Translations under genes and position numbers: made by a program
The notes under the pieces: model-generated
Told to the model about the DNA's origin: nothing
Seen by the model: only the letters and a program-made list of their open reading frames with translations
Database searches by the model: none
Origin: Collibacillus ludicampi
GTDB taxonomy: Bacteria > Bacillota > Bacilli > Tumebacillales > BOQE01
Direction: 5' to 3'
NCBI RefSeq assembly: GCF_023705585.1
Contig: NZ_BOQE01000001.1
Location: forward strand, 2,760,710 to 2,824,709
DNA: 64,000 nt
Part shown: piece by piece, positions 47,384 through 55,991 of the stretch
How positions within the stretch are numbered: position 1 is the first letter of the stretch
Layout of the letters: every line of letters starts with the position of its first letter

Positions 47384-49159
47384 TTACTTCCAAGAAATCT
47401 TGTATTTTTTCAGCTTGTAATTCAAATTTTGTCGTGAGATTCCTAAAAGCTCACTGGCTTTCGTAATATTACCTTTTGCTTCTTTTAGAGATTGTTCAAT
47501 CATTAAGCGTTCCAGCTTTTCTATTTGTTCCGGCAAGTTCCATCCAGATCGAAGGTGACCCTCAGGAGTCGACAAAGGATGAGACTGTTGCATCCTCTTG
47601 CATTTGAATGTTGGAGGCAGTTGTTCAAAGGAGATGGTTCTTTCATCATAAATCAAATTAAGAGCACCCTCAATGGTATGTTCCAGTTGCCTTACGTTTC
47701 CTGGCCAATGATAGTCGAGAAAAAAATGGTAAACATCATCGTCGAGTCCGTCCACCCGTACTCCCAAAGCATCCGAATGCTTTTTTATAAAATGATCGAT
47801 CAAAATGGGAATGTCTTCTTTTCTCGAACGTAAAGGCGGGATGACAAGATTGACAACCCCTAAACGATAATAGAGATCTTCCCGAAGCTTTCCATTCGCT
47901 ATAGCCTCAAGTGGATCTTCGTTCACAGTTGCGATCACGCGCACGTCGATCTCTATGATTTTCGAGGATCCTAGTCTTTGGATTTTCTTCTCTTGTAAGG
48001 CGCGAAGCAGTTTCGCCTGCAAATTCGTGCCAATGGAGTTGATTTCATCGAGCAGTAAAGTTCCTCCGTTTGCCTGCTCAAACAATCCAGCACGATCCTG
48101 AGCTCCCGTGAAACTTCCGACGCTTGTCCCAAACAACAATCCTTCCAACAAAGATTCAGGTAGAGCCGCGCAATTTTGCGCGATAAAAGGTTTATGTTTA
48201 CGAGGACTCTCATTATGAATACTTTGAGCAAACAGTTCCTTTCCCGTACCTGTTTCACCATAAATGAGAATATTGGAATTGGAGCGTGCCGCTCTTCTGG
48301 CCTGTTCCACTGTTTTTGCCATGGAACGGCTTGCAAAAATAATACTCTCAAATGTAAACCGCGTATTGTTAGATTTAGCGGATGTTGCAATGGGAGCGTT
48401 CGATCCGTTTTTTCCGTCTCTTTGTTGCAATTGCAGGATGGTTTCTTTTAACTGTTTTTGTTCAGTGATGTCCTTCGCGACTTCCAATGCTCCTACTTTT
48501 TTATTACCTAAGTAGAGAGGAACCGTCTTGTAAAGTGTAGTTACCGCTTTTCCGTTTGTGGAGAAGTGGGTCTCACGGTGACTGAGAGTTCGCCCCGTTT
48601 TGAATGCGGTGAGCAGTGTGCTCGAGTTTTCGTCAATGTTCCAGACGTCCACAACCCTTTTGTTGCGTACCGATTCAGGCTCCAACGTGTCGATTTCTCC
48701 CATTTTTTTATTGTAAAACAGAACGGTTCCTTGTTGGTCGATGGCGCAGATCCCCTCTTCCAGATAGTCTAAGATCGTGTCGTACAATTGACGGATCATG
48801 TTCATTTGCTGTAGTTGTTGCTGCAATTGTTGAGTATCTGTGATGTTTTTAATAGTTATCAGATATCCCGGATAATCGGAACTCGACCGTATCACCGTAA
48901 GGTTTGCAATGAGCTGTTGAGTTCCTAGAGAGATGGAGATCCCCGTCTTGTCTTGACGCGTTTGGAATACTTTTTTAAATTCTTGTGACGGGATGAGTTC
49001 AAAAATGGAAACGCCAATCAGACGGCTTGGACTTGAGGAAAACAAACGTGCAGCTGTCCGATTGAGAGAAAGAATCTCCCCCTCCGAGTCGGTGAGAACC
49101 ATACAATCAAAATTTGAGTTCCACACTTGTTGCAAAGAAAGAGCGGGGAAATTGTCCAT
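47384..49159 (-). CDS. Sigma-54-dependent transcriptional activator with two PAS domains
   Basis: A 591-residue regulator of the RocR/BkdR type. PAS domain 1 (about 8-110, NFDCMVLTDSEGEILSLNR), PAS domain 2 (about 122-235, LEEGICAIDQQGTVLFYN), a sigma-54 AAA+ core (about 268-500) with Walker A GETGTGKE, Walker B GGTLLLDEI and the sigma-54 contact loop as GSFTGA (usual form GAFTGA), and a Fis-type HTH at the C-terminus (about 550-588, NITKASELLGISRQNLNYKL). It has no receiver domain, so the PAS domains probably sense a small ligand. GGAGGTGATC precedes the ATG. It is divergent from the amidohydrolase operon, and a palindromic site lies just before its start. Confidence 0.93.
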   Translation of the reverse strand: MDNFPALSLQQVWNSNFDCMVLTDSEGEILSLNRTAARLFSSSPSRLIGVSIFELIPSQEFKKVFQTRQDKTGISISLGTQQLIANLTVIRSSSDYPGYLITIKNITDTQQLQQQLQQMNMIRQLYDTILDYLEEGICAIDQQGTVLFYNKKMGEIDTLEPESVRNKRVVDVWNIDENSSTLLTAFKTGRTLSHRETHFSTNGKAVTTLYKTVPLYLGNKKVGALEVAKDITEQKQLKETILQLQQRDGKNGSNAPIATSAKSNNTRFTFESIIFASRSMAKTVEQARRAARSNSNILIYGETGTGKELFAQSIHNESPRKHKPFIAQNCAALPESLLEGLLFGTSVGSFTGAQDRAGLFEQANGGTLLLDEINSIGTNLQAKLLRALQEKKIQRLGSSKIIEIDVRVIATVNEDPLEAIANGKLREDLYYRLGVVNLVIPPLRSRKEDIPILIDHFIKKHSDALGVRVDGLDDDVYHFFLDYHWPGNVRQLEHTIEGALNLIYDERTISFEQLPPTFKCKRMQQSHPLSTPEGHLRSGWNLPEQIEKLERLMIEQSLKEAKGNITKASELLGISRQNLNYKLKKYKISWK

Positions 49160-49176
49160 TCCTGATCACCTCCGAT

Positions 49177-49192
49177 CGAAAAATATTTTGCG
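49177..49192. promoter_or_regulatory. Upstream activator site 1 (candidate)
   Basis: CGAAAAATATTTTGCG, a near palindrome 18 bp upstream of the activator's own start codon. Its complement recurs at 49315. Suited to autoregulation. Confidence 0.6.
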
Positions 49193-49296
49193 AAAATAAT
49201 TTTGTAAATTTTTCTACGATCATCAACCCAAACCCTTTCGATTTTGAATATTTTTATTCTTACAAGTCATTGATGATCCAACGAAAAAAAATATTT

Positions 49297-49329
49297 CGAA
49301 AAATATTTTTCAATCGCAAAATATTTTTC
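49297..49329. promoter_or_regulatory. Upstream activator sites 2 and 3 (candidates)
   Basis: CGAAAAATATTTTTC (49297-49311) and CGCAAAATATTTTTC (49315-49329) lie 65-97 bp before the sigma-54 promoter, the usual place for activator binding. A further ACGAAAAAAAATATTTCG adjoins at 49281-49298. Confidence 0.62.
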
Positions 49330-49393
49330 TGTTTCTCTAACAAAGACATCTTTGTTTTCAAGGAAAAAGATAAACATAAGAAATTTTGAATAG

Positions 49394-49409
49394 TGGCATG
49401 ATTATTGCT
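49394..49409 (+). promoter_or_regulatory. Sigma-54 (-24/-12) promoter
   Basis: TGGCATGATTATTGCT has the GG and GC pairs exactly 12 bases apart and matches TGGCAC-N5-TTGCW at all but one consensus position. It lies 38 bp before the amidohydrolase start. Confidence 0.88.
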
Positions 49410-49446
49410 TTTTATTTTCAGTGAAAATTCCGTCGGAGGTGTTCTT

Positions 49447-50598
49447 ATGAGCGGTGTCTCATTACGAGATGTTCAAGCGATTGATGTTCACTGTCACCCT
49501 TACGTTGCAAATCCGAATCCCTATACGCCGGAGGAATTTGTAAAAAAACTATCGTTATCCGTTATCCCATCCAGCGGTTTAAAAACGAATGAGCGAAACA
49601 AGAAACATCCTTACCCTGGTACCAACATGTGGGTTCAGATTCTGATCAACCGATTGGCCAAATATTACTCGTGTGCGCCTGAACTTGAAGAAGTCGTCAA
49701 GCAAAGGAATGTACGAACCGCTGATTTTCGCGAATATACCAGAGAACTGTTTCGTGATGCGAACATCATCGGTTTAGTGATGGATTTTGGGTATCCCTCT
49801 CCACCGTTGGACAAGAAAGAATATACCGATCTTTGCGGAGTACGTATATGGGAAATCTATAGGATCGAACCTGTTATGGCCCGGTTACGAGGGGAATGTA
49901 ATAGCTTTGGAGAGTTCGTCGAAAAATACAGAGCGGATCTGCGGGGGGCATTAAAAAAAGAGGAAATTGTCGGGTTAAAGTCGATTATTGCTTACCGGAG
50001 TGGCTTGCAAATATCTGAAAAGAACGAAGCTGCGGCAAACGAGCAATGGGAGGAATTTTTGGCAAACGAACGGGCAGAAGTAAAAGCTATAAGGGATTAT
50101 TGTCTGCATGTTGCAATGGAGGAATGTACCGAGGCTGAAAAAGTTATGCATATTCATACGGGTATAGGGGATGGAGATGTGATCCTTGATAAAGCGAGCC
50201 CCAGCTTTCTGTTTCCGCTATTAAGGAAATACTCGGATACCCAAGTACACCTTGTGCACGGAGGATACCCATGGATGGAGGAAGCTGCTTTTATCGTGAG
50301 CGTTTTGCCGAATGTTTACATGGATATATCTTTGCAAAACCCGTTTGCAGGACATGGAGTAGAAAGAATTCTCTCGCAAGTATTCGAATTCGCTCCGTTT
50401 GACAAAGTCATGTACGGATCGGACGCTTTTACGGTGCCGGAAATGAATTGGATGGGTGTACACCTTTTTAAGGAGTGCTTTGAAAAAGTGTTAAATTCCT
50501 GGATCGCTTCGGATTATATGGATGTCGAAACAGCACAGGCCATTGGTGAGATGGTACTGTATCGCAACTTCGAAAATGTATATCGGCCATTCTTTTAA
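49447..50598 (+). CDS. Amidohydrolase, FluG N-terminal-domain-like (PF04909 family)
   Basis: A 383-residue TIM-barrel metal hydrolase. Ligand motifs: AIDVHCHPY (HxH near residue 13), MHIHTGIGDGD near 237, VHLVHGGYPWMEEAAF near 268 and YGSDAFTVPE near 323. This pattern and length resemble the N-terminal half of fungal FluG and related bacterial amidohydrolases. GGAGG lies before ATG 49447. First gene of a sigma-54-driven operon with a permease, an M20 hydrolase and a glutamine-synthetase-like ligase. It may hydrolyse a gamma-glutamyl or other amide, which is an inference. Confidence 0.83.
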   Translation: MSGVSLRDVQAIDVHCHPYVANPNPYTPEEFVKKLSLSVIPSSGLKTNERNKKHPYPGTNMWVQILINRLAKYYSCAPELEEVVKQRNVRTADFREYTRELFRDANIIGLVMDFGYPSPPLDKKEYTDLCGVRIWEIYRIEPVMARLRGECNSFGEFVEKYRADLRGALKKEEIVGLKSIIAYRSGLQISEKNEAAANEQWEEFLANERAEVKAIRDYCLHVAMEECTEAEKVMHIHTGIGDGDVILDKASPSFLFPLLRKYSDTQVHLVHGGYPWMEEAAFIVSVLPNVYMDISLQNPFAGHGVERILSQVFEFAPFDKVMYGSDAFTVPEMNWMGVHLFKECFEKVLNSWIASDYMDVETAQAIGEMVLYRNFENVYRPFF

Positions 50599-50615
50599 GA
50601 AAGAAGGGATAAAGG

Positions 50616-51956
50616 ATGTCCATTGAACAATTTGGTTATAAGCAAGAGTTGAAGCGAGCTTTGACATTTGGAGATCTATTGATTTACGGCCTGATTTATC
50701 TTGTTCCTATCGCTCCGTTTGGCGTTTTCGGGTATGTTTCTGACGCTTCCAAAGGGATGGTCGCTTTAGCTTATACCATAGGTATGATAGGAATGATTTT
50801 TACAGCGCTCAGTTACGCGTGTATGTCCGAGGCATTCCCGATTGCAGGATCCGTCTATTCCTATGCCCAGAGAGGGATTCATGAGTACGTTGGATTTATC
50901 GCAGGTTGGGCCATTCTTCTCGATTACATTTTGATACCCGCTCTGATTTATCTGGTCAGTGCGGTTTCCTTAACCGCATTCATCCCCGGATTGCCCTTAT
51001 GGTTCTGGTTGGTTTTCTTTATATTGCTCAATACGGCGATTAATACCCGCGGCGTGGAATTTACGGCAAAAGCCAATAAGATTACGCTTGTGCTTGAATT
51101 GATTGTTTTGGCCATATTCATTGTCTTTGGAGTCATTGCTTTACAAAAAGGTGTCAATAACACAAGCTTTTCCATGAAACCATTGTATGATGCCAACCAG
51201 TTTAACTTCTCGACGCTGATGGGAGCGGTATCGATTGCAGTTTTATCCTTTTTAGGGTTCGATGCAATCTCTACCCTGTCGGAAGAAGTGCAAGGGGGTA
51301 AAAAAGCTGTTGGCCGGGCAACCATTCTTTCCCTTCTCATTGTAGGAATCCTCTTCATCATTCAAACCTGGATTGCCAGTGACCTAGCGAAGGGCATCAA
51401 AATCGAAAGCCTTGATACGGCTTTCTATCAAGTGGCGGAATTAGCCGGTGGAAGTTGGCTCAAGACATTGACCAGTTTGGCAACGGCTTTTTCTTGGGGA
51501 ATTGCCAGTGCATTGGCCTCACAAGCGGCGATTTCTCGTTTGTTGTTTTCCATGGGGCGAGACCGCAAGCTGCCAGCCGTACTTGGAAGGATTCATCCAA
51601 AATACCGAACTCCTTATATCAGTACGTATTGTGTGGCGGTTATCTCTTTCATTATTGGGATTATTTTTCAAAATCATATTGATATTCTGACCAATATAGT
51701 AAACTTTGGAGCGTTGACTGGATTTTTCTTGCTGCACATTTCTGTGATTTGTCACTACGTAATTCGCAAAAGGTCGAAGCATTATTTTAAACATCTGATT
51801 TCCCCGCTTCTCGGACTGACAGTCATCGGATACGTGCTATATGGAATGGATGCTTTGGCAATAAAAGTCGGGATATGCTGGCTCCTCATCGGAGGTATCT
51901 ATCTATTCTTTAGGAGCAAGGTGAAGCATGATAAGCCGATTTCGTTTGATTTTTAG
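50616..51956 (+). CDS. APC-superfamily amino acid/amine permease
   Basis: A 446-residue permease with about 12 membrane helices. The first helix has the APC signature (DLLIYGLIYLVPIAPFGVFGYVSD); helix 2 to 3 has YACMSEAFPIAGSVYSYAQRG. Helix 6 has FLGFDAISTLSEEV, a substrate-site motif. This looks like the PuuP/YkfD part of the family. It likely imports the substrate of the operon. It begins 17 bp after the amidohydrolase stop. Confidence 0.88.
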   Translation: MSIEQFGYKQELKRALTFGDLLIYGLIYLVPIAPFGVFGYVSDASKGMVALAYTIGMIGMIFTALSYACMSEAFPIAGSVYSYAQRGIHEYVGFIAGWAILLDYILIPALIYLVSAVSLTAFIPGLPLWFWLVFFILLNTAINTRGVEFTAKANKITLVLELIVLAIFIVFGVIALQKGVNNTSFSMKPLYDANQFNFSTLMGAVSIAVLSFLGFDAISTLSEEVQGGKKAVGRATILSLLIVGILFIIQTWIASDLAKGIKIESLDTAFYQVAELAGGSWLKTLTSLATAFSWGIASALASQAAISRLLFSMGRDRKLPAVLGRIHPKYRTPYISTYCVAVISFIIGIIFQNHIDILTNIVNFGALTGFFLLHISVICHYVIRKRSKHYFKHLISPLLGLTVIGYVLYGMDALAIKVGICWLLIGGIYLFFRSKVKHDKPISFDF

Positions 51957-51968
51957 GAGGAAAGTAAG

Positions 51969-53147
51969 ATGGAATCAGTAGAATTGCAGGAATCGCTTGT
52001 TCAGCAACTTTATCAGATCAGAAGACATCTCCACCAATATCCTGAGCTTTCCTTTCAGGAATTTGCGACATGCGACTTTCTTTGTTCCCGTTTAAATGAA
52101 TGGGGGATACCTTATAAAAGAGTAGGGGATACAGGGGTGGTGGTCGATATCGTCGGAGAAAATGGGAAAGGTCTACATATTGGACTGCGGGCCGATATGG
52201 ATGCACTCCCTATCCAGGAAAAAACCGGTCTCCCTTTTTCCTCACTGAACAATGGAGTCATGCATGCCTGCGGGCATGACGGGCACATGACGATTTTGCT
52301 TGGAACGGTATATCAACTCTATCAGCGCAAAAACATGTTTCGTGGTAGGGTACGTTGTATATTTCAGCCAGGAGAAGAAGCGGATGGAGCGGCTGAAAAG
52401 ATGATTGAACAAGGTGTACTCAGTCATCCTCCAATCGATGAAATGCTGGCTCTGCATCTATGGCCGCACCTTCCATTTGGGACAGTAGGTGTGAGATACG
52501 GAGCTATGACTGCCTCTTGTGATACATTCGCGATTGAAATTGAGGGAAAAGGAGGGCATAGTGCCAGACCGCATCAAGCGATTGATGCGATCGCAGTCAG
52601 CGGGAATGTTTTGCAAGGAATTTCTTACCTCGTCATGAAAGAAACGAACCCTGTTGATCCGGTTGTTGTACATGTTGGAAAAATACTGGGAGGTACAGCT
52701 ACAAATATCGTAGCCGATCGAGTCATAATGGAGGGAACCACAAGAGCGGTTTCCAAGGAGACGAGAGAGAAGGTGAAAGAACGTCTCGTTGAACTCGTAG
52801 AACAGATGGTTACTTCTTTTGGTGCGAAAGCCAAGGTGACTTATTCAGAGGGCCACCCTCCGGTCATCAACGATCGAGAAGTTACAAGGGCATTCGTGGA
52901 ATCTGTAGAAGAGTTGTTGGGGGCCGAAGCCGTACACATATTGACGGAGCCGTCGATGGGAGCGGATGATTTTGGCGCTTTCGCCGAAAGGGTTCCTAGT
53001 ACTTATTTTCGTTTGGGGATCTGTCGAGAAGGTGTGCCATGCCATGATTTGCATCACCCAGCTTTTCAATTTGATGAAAAGATCATTCCGCTCGGTGTAA
53101 AGATTTTGACCCATAGCGTATTCAAACGTCTAACAGAAGGAGTGTAG
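51969..53147 (+). CDS. M20-family amidohydrolase (aminoacylase/IAA-hydrolase type)
   Basis: A 392-residue M20D-type metallopeptidase: IRRHLHQYPELSFQEF start, GLRADMDALPIQE and HACGHDGHMTILLG (metal Cys and His), QPGEEADGAAEKMIEQG, a lid domain with GGHSARPHQAIDAIA, and PSMGADDFGAF. Such enzymes cut N-acyl amino acids or other amide conjugates. GGAGGAAAG precedes the ATG at 51969, 12 bp after the permease. The substrate is probably related to that of its operon neighbours. Confidence 0.9.
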   Translation: MESVELQESLVQQLYQIRRHLHQYPELSFQEFATCDFLCSRLNEWGIPYKRVGDTGVVVDIVGENGKGLHIGLRADMDALPIQEKTGLPFSSLNNGVMHACGHDGHMTILLGTVYQLYQRKNMFRGRVRCIFQPGEEADGAAEKMIEQGVLSHPPIDEMLALHLWPHLPFGTVGVRYGAMTASCDTFAIEIEGKGGHSARPHQAIDAIAVSGNVLQGISYLVMKETNPVDPVVVHVGKILGGTATNIVADRVIMEGTTRAVSKETREKVKERLVELVEQMVTSFGAKAKVTYSEGHPPVINDREVTRAFVESVEELLGAEAVHILTEPSMGADDFGAFAERVPSTYFRLGICREGVPCHDLHHPAFQFDEKIIPLGVKILTHSVFKRLTEGV

Positions 53148-53155
53148 ATGGCGGT

Positions 53156-54502
53156 ATGACGTCAATGGAAAAGGTATTAGAAATCGTAGAAAAAGAGAAA
53201 ATCGAATTCATACGCATCGAATTTTTAGATTATGCCGGGATAACCAGAGGCAGAACGATCCGTCCAGCTGAACTAAGAAGTGCAATGGAGAAGGGGATCA
53301 ACTTCAGTACGGCTATCATGAGTTTTGATTCCATGGATGAATATATTCCAAATCCAACTTACGGCCCGAATGACGGTGACTTTTTTGCAGTTCCTGACCC
53401 CGAAACCTTTGCCATTGTACCCTATCGAAAAAATACGGCGCGAATGATTTGCGACCTGGTGGATGAAAACGGAGAACCTTGGGAAGGATGCCCGAGACAG
53501 GCTTTGAAGCGTCTTCTCAACGAAGTGGAATCACTTCTTGGCGGGAAAATGTATCTAGCATTTGAACAAGAAGCGTATTTGCTGAAAGAAGTGAACGGGA
53601 ATCTGCAGCCTGCCGATCAGAGTCATTGTTTCTCAATTGACGGGGTGGATGTACAGGAAGATTTTCTTCAGGAGGTCGTATATTCACTCGAAGCGATGGG
53701 AGTAAAAACCGAGCAGATCTCAAGTGAATACGGCCCGGGACAGTTGGAAATCAATTTGAAATATGCTCCGGCTTTAAAAGCCACTGACGACCAGGTGACG
53801 TTTGCGCAGGTATTTAAGCAGGTTGCGAGAAACAAAGGGATGATAGGTACTCTGATGCCGAAGCCATTTCAGCATTTGGCAGGCAGTGGATTGCATGTCC
53901 ATATCAGTCTGTTTGACCCATCAGGGGAAAATCTGTTTGAAGATATTACGGATCAACGGGGATTGGACATGTCTGACAAAGCTTATCATTTTATCGGCGG
54001 AATTCTCAAGCACGGCCCTTCATTAATTGCGATCGGGGCACCTAGCGTGAATTCGTACAAAAGGATGCAGCCCGGTTCATGGGCTCCCGCCCACATCTGT
54101 TATGGTGCAGGAAACCGGTCGGTTCTGGTGAGAATTCCGGAGAAGCGTAGGACAAGACGTTTTGAATATCGAGGTGCGGATGGGACTTGCAATCCTTATC
54201 TGCTTGCCGCATGTTTGGTAGCGGCTGGACTCCATGGAATCCAAAATCGGATGGATCCGGGTGATCCGATCGATATTGATGTAAGCAAGATGAGCGAGAT
54301 GGAATTAAAAGAAAAGGGAATTACGTGGGTTCCGCGAAATCTTAGTCAGGCCATCGATCATCTAGCGGAAGACACGATATTGGCGGAAACGATTGGCCGT
54401 TCCATTTGGGAAGAGTTCATCAAGATAAAAAGGACGGAATGGGACAAATTTAACAGACATGTTAGTGATTGGGAACTCCGGCTGTTATCTTCGAGATTTT
54501 AG
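53156..54502 (+). CDS. Glutamine synthetase-like gamma-glutamylamide ligase
   Basis: A 448-residue glutamine-synthetase-fold enzyme. Beta-grasp N-terminus with FLDYAGITRGRTIRP; the catalytic domain has FEQEAYL near 140, GQLEINL near 197, SGLHVHISL near 244, NSYKRMQPGSWAP near 300 and RGADGTCNPYLLAA near 340. The sequence follows the PuuA/FluG C-terminal/GlnA3 branch, and not true GlnA. It lacks the GlnA N-terminal and adenylylation regions. Expected reaction: ATP-dependent joining of glutamate to an amine. No binding site strong enough to choose between ATG 53156 and 53165. A terminator follows. Confidence 0.87.
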   Translation: MTSMEKVLEIVEKEKIEFIRIEFLDYAGITRGRTIRPAELRSAMEKGINFSTAIMSFDSMDEYIPNPTYGPNDGDFFAVPDPETFAIVPYRKNTARMICDLVDENGEPWEGCPRQALKRLLNEVESLLGGKMYLAFEQEAYLLKEVNGNLQPADQSHCFSIDGVDVQEDFLQEVVYSLEAMGVKTEQISSEYGPGQLEINLKYAPALKATDDQVTFAQVFKQVARNKGMIGTLMPKPFQHLAGSGLHVHISLFDPSGENLFEDITDQRGLDMSDKAYHFIGGILKHGPSLIAIGAPSVNSYKRMQPGSWAPAHICYGAGNRSVLVRIPEKRRTRRFEYRGADGTCNPYLLAACLVAAGLHGIQNRMDPGDPIDIDVSKMSEMELKEKGITWVPRNLSQAIDHLAEDTILAETIGRSIWEEFIKIKRTEWDKFNRHVSDWELRLLSSRF

Positions 54503-54512
54503 AGAGGTTCCT

Positions 54513-54545
54513 AAGCTCCCGTTGTTTCGACGGGGGCTTTATCTT
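54513..54545 (+). terminator. Terminator of the sigma-54 operon
   Basis: AAGCTCCCGT, loop TGTTTCG, ACGGGGGCTT, followed by TATCTTTTCC. Confidence 0.78.
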
Positions 54546-54760
54546 TTCCATGTTGCCGGCGCATGCGAGAGTTTCGAACCCCCCATGATTCGCGTAAACG
54601 ATTACTGTGTTAAAGGCATTTATTACATATCTCACGCATACATCAGGGCTGTCGTTGCTATAGCAGATTAATCCACATTTTTATTACTATAAAAATTTTT
54701 AGTCATCGGCTATAATAAAAGTGTTGGAACGACCGTTTGTTTTGGATGGGGAGGTTACCT

Positions 54761-55906
54761 ATGAATCATTTGTATTTGCGAGATGAACATCGGATATTCC
54801 GCGATACGTTGCGTAAATTTCTCGAAAAAGAAGCCGTTCCTTATTTTGACCGTTGGGAGGAAGAACGGATCGTACCGCGTTCTTTCTGGAAGAAGATGGC
54901 CGAGCAAGGATATCTGTGTCCTGATATAGATGAAAAATATGGAGGGGCAGGGGCTGATTGGGTGTACAACGTGGTCATCAATGAGGAATTGGAACGGGTC
55001 GGTTCCGGTATGTTGGGGATAACGTTGCACAACGACATTGTTGTCCCATACATTAAAGAATACGCTACGGAAGAACAGAAGGAGCGCTGGCTTCCTGGAT
55101 GTGTGAGCGGCGATCTGATCACCGCGATCGCGATGACGGAGCCCGGGGCAGGATCCGACCTGGCAAGCATCCGTACGACAGCGGTGAGAGACGGGGATCA
55201 TTACATTCTCAATGGACAAAAGACGTTCATAACCAACGGGATTCAGTCCGATTTGATTATCGTCGCATGCAAGACGGATCCGAAAGCGGTTCCGGCACAT
55301 AAAGGAATCAGTCTTATCGTTGTCGAACGTGACACGCCGGGATTCTCACGTGGTCGCAAACTGGACAAAATTGGACTTCACAGCCAGGACACGGCAGAGT
55401 TGATCTTTGAAGACTGCCGCGTGCCAGCCGAAAACCTGCTTGGCGAAGAAGGAAAAGGTTTCATCTACATGATGGAGAAATTACAGCAGGAACGGCTCGT
55501 CGTGACGATTTCTGCTCAAGTTTCGGCGGAAGAGATGCTGAAAATGACGATCGATTATGTGAAAAGTAGGGAAGCTTTCGGCCAACCGATCAGCAAATTC
55601 CAAAATACACAGTTCAAAATCGCGGAAATGGCAACCGAAATCGAAGTCAGCCGGGCGTTCCTCGATCAGTTAATTGCCGACCATATCAACGGGAAAGAAA
55701 TCGTTACAAAAGTATCCATGGCGAAATGGTGGGTCACCGAAATGGCTAAACGTGTGGCTTCCCAATGTTTGCAACTACATGGCGGTTACGGTTATATGGA
55801 AGAATATAAAATCGCCCGGCGATATCGCGATATCCCGGTAACAGCCATCTACGCGGGCAGCAACGAAATCATGAAGCGGATCATCGCCAAAAAACTTGGG
55901 CTCTAA
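54761..55906 (+). CDS. Acyl-CoA dehydrogenase, long-chain/isovaleryl type
   Basis: A 381-residue FAD enzyme that introduces the C2-C3 double bond in an acyl-CoA. FAD/substrate motifs AMTEPGAGSDLASIRTTA and FITNGIQSDLIIV, and C-terminal QCLQLHGGYGYMEEY. The catalytic glutamate of MCAD/SCAD (IYEGT) is Ala365 here (IYAGSNEIM). In the long-chain and isovaleryl enzymes the base sits in a helix near residue 250, and Glu244 in LQQERLV fits that. GGGGAGGTTACCT precedes ATG 54761. It stands alone between two terminators. A TATAAT at about 54711 may be its -10 box, but no convincing -35 is seen. Confidence 0.92.
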   Translation: MNHLYLRDEHRIFRDTLRKFLEKEAVPYFDRWEEERIVPRSFWKKMAEQGYLCPDIDEKYGGAGADWVYNVVINEELERVGSGMLGITLHNDIVVPYIKEYATEEQKERWLPGCVSGDLITAIAMTEPGAGSDLASIRTTAVRDGDHYILNGQKTFITNGIQSDLIIVACKTDPKAVPAHKGISLIVVERDTPGFSRGRKLDKIGLHSQDTAELIFEDCRVPAENLLGEEGKGFIYMMEKLQQERLVVTISAQVSAEEMLKMTIDYVKSREAFGQPISKFQNTQFKIAEMATEIEVSRAFLDQLIADHINGKEIVTKVSMAKWWVTEMAKRVASQCLQLHGGYGYMEEYKIARRYRDIPVTAIYAGSNEIMKRIIAKKLGL

Positions 55907-55928
55907 AAAGCCCAAGTTTTTATTTTTC
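55890..55928 (+). terminator. Terminator after the acyl-CoA dehydrogenase gene
   Basis: AAAACTTGGGC and GCCCAAGTTTT form an 11-bp stem that spans the stop codon, then TATTTTT. Confidence 0.92.
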
Positions 55929-55991
55929 CATGGCAAATGACGATAGGGCGCATATACTGCAAGTGATATACGGCCAGAGGAGGGGAATGGG

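Noticed and set aside
55853-55855. Missing catalytic glutamate in the acyl-CoA dehydrogenase (IYAG in place of IYEG)
   Set aside because: The long-chain and isovaleryl classes place the base in an earlier helix, and Glu244 in LQQERLV fits, so the enzyme is probably intact.
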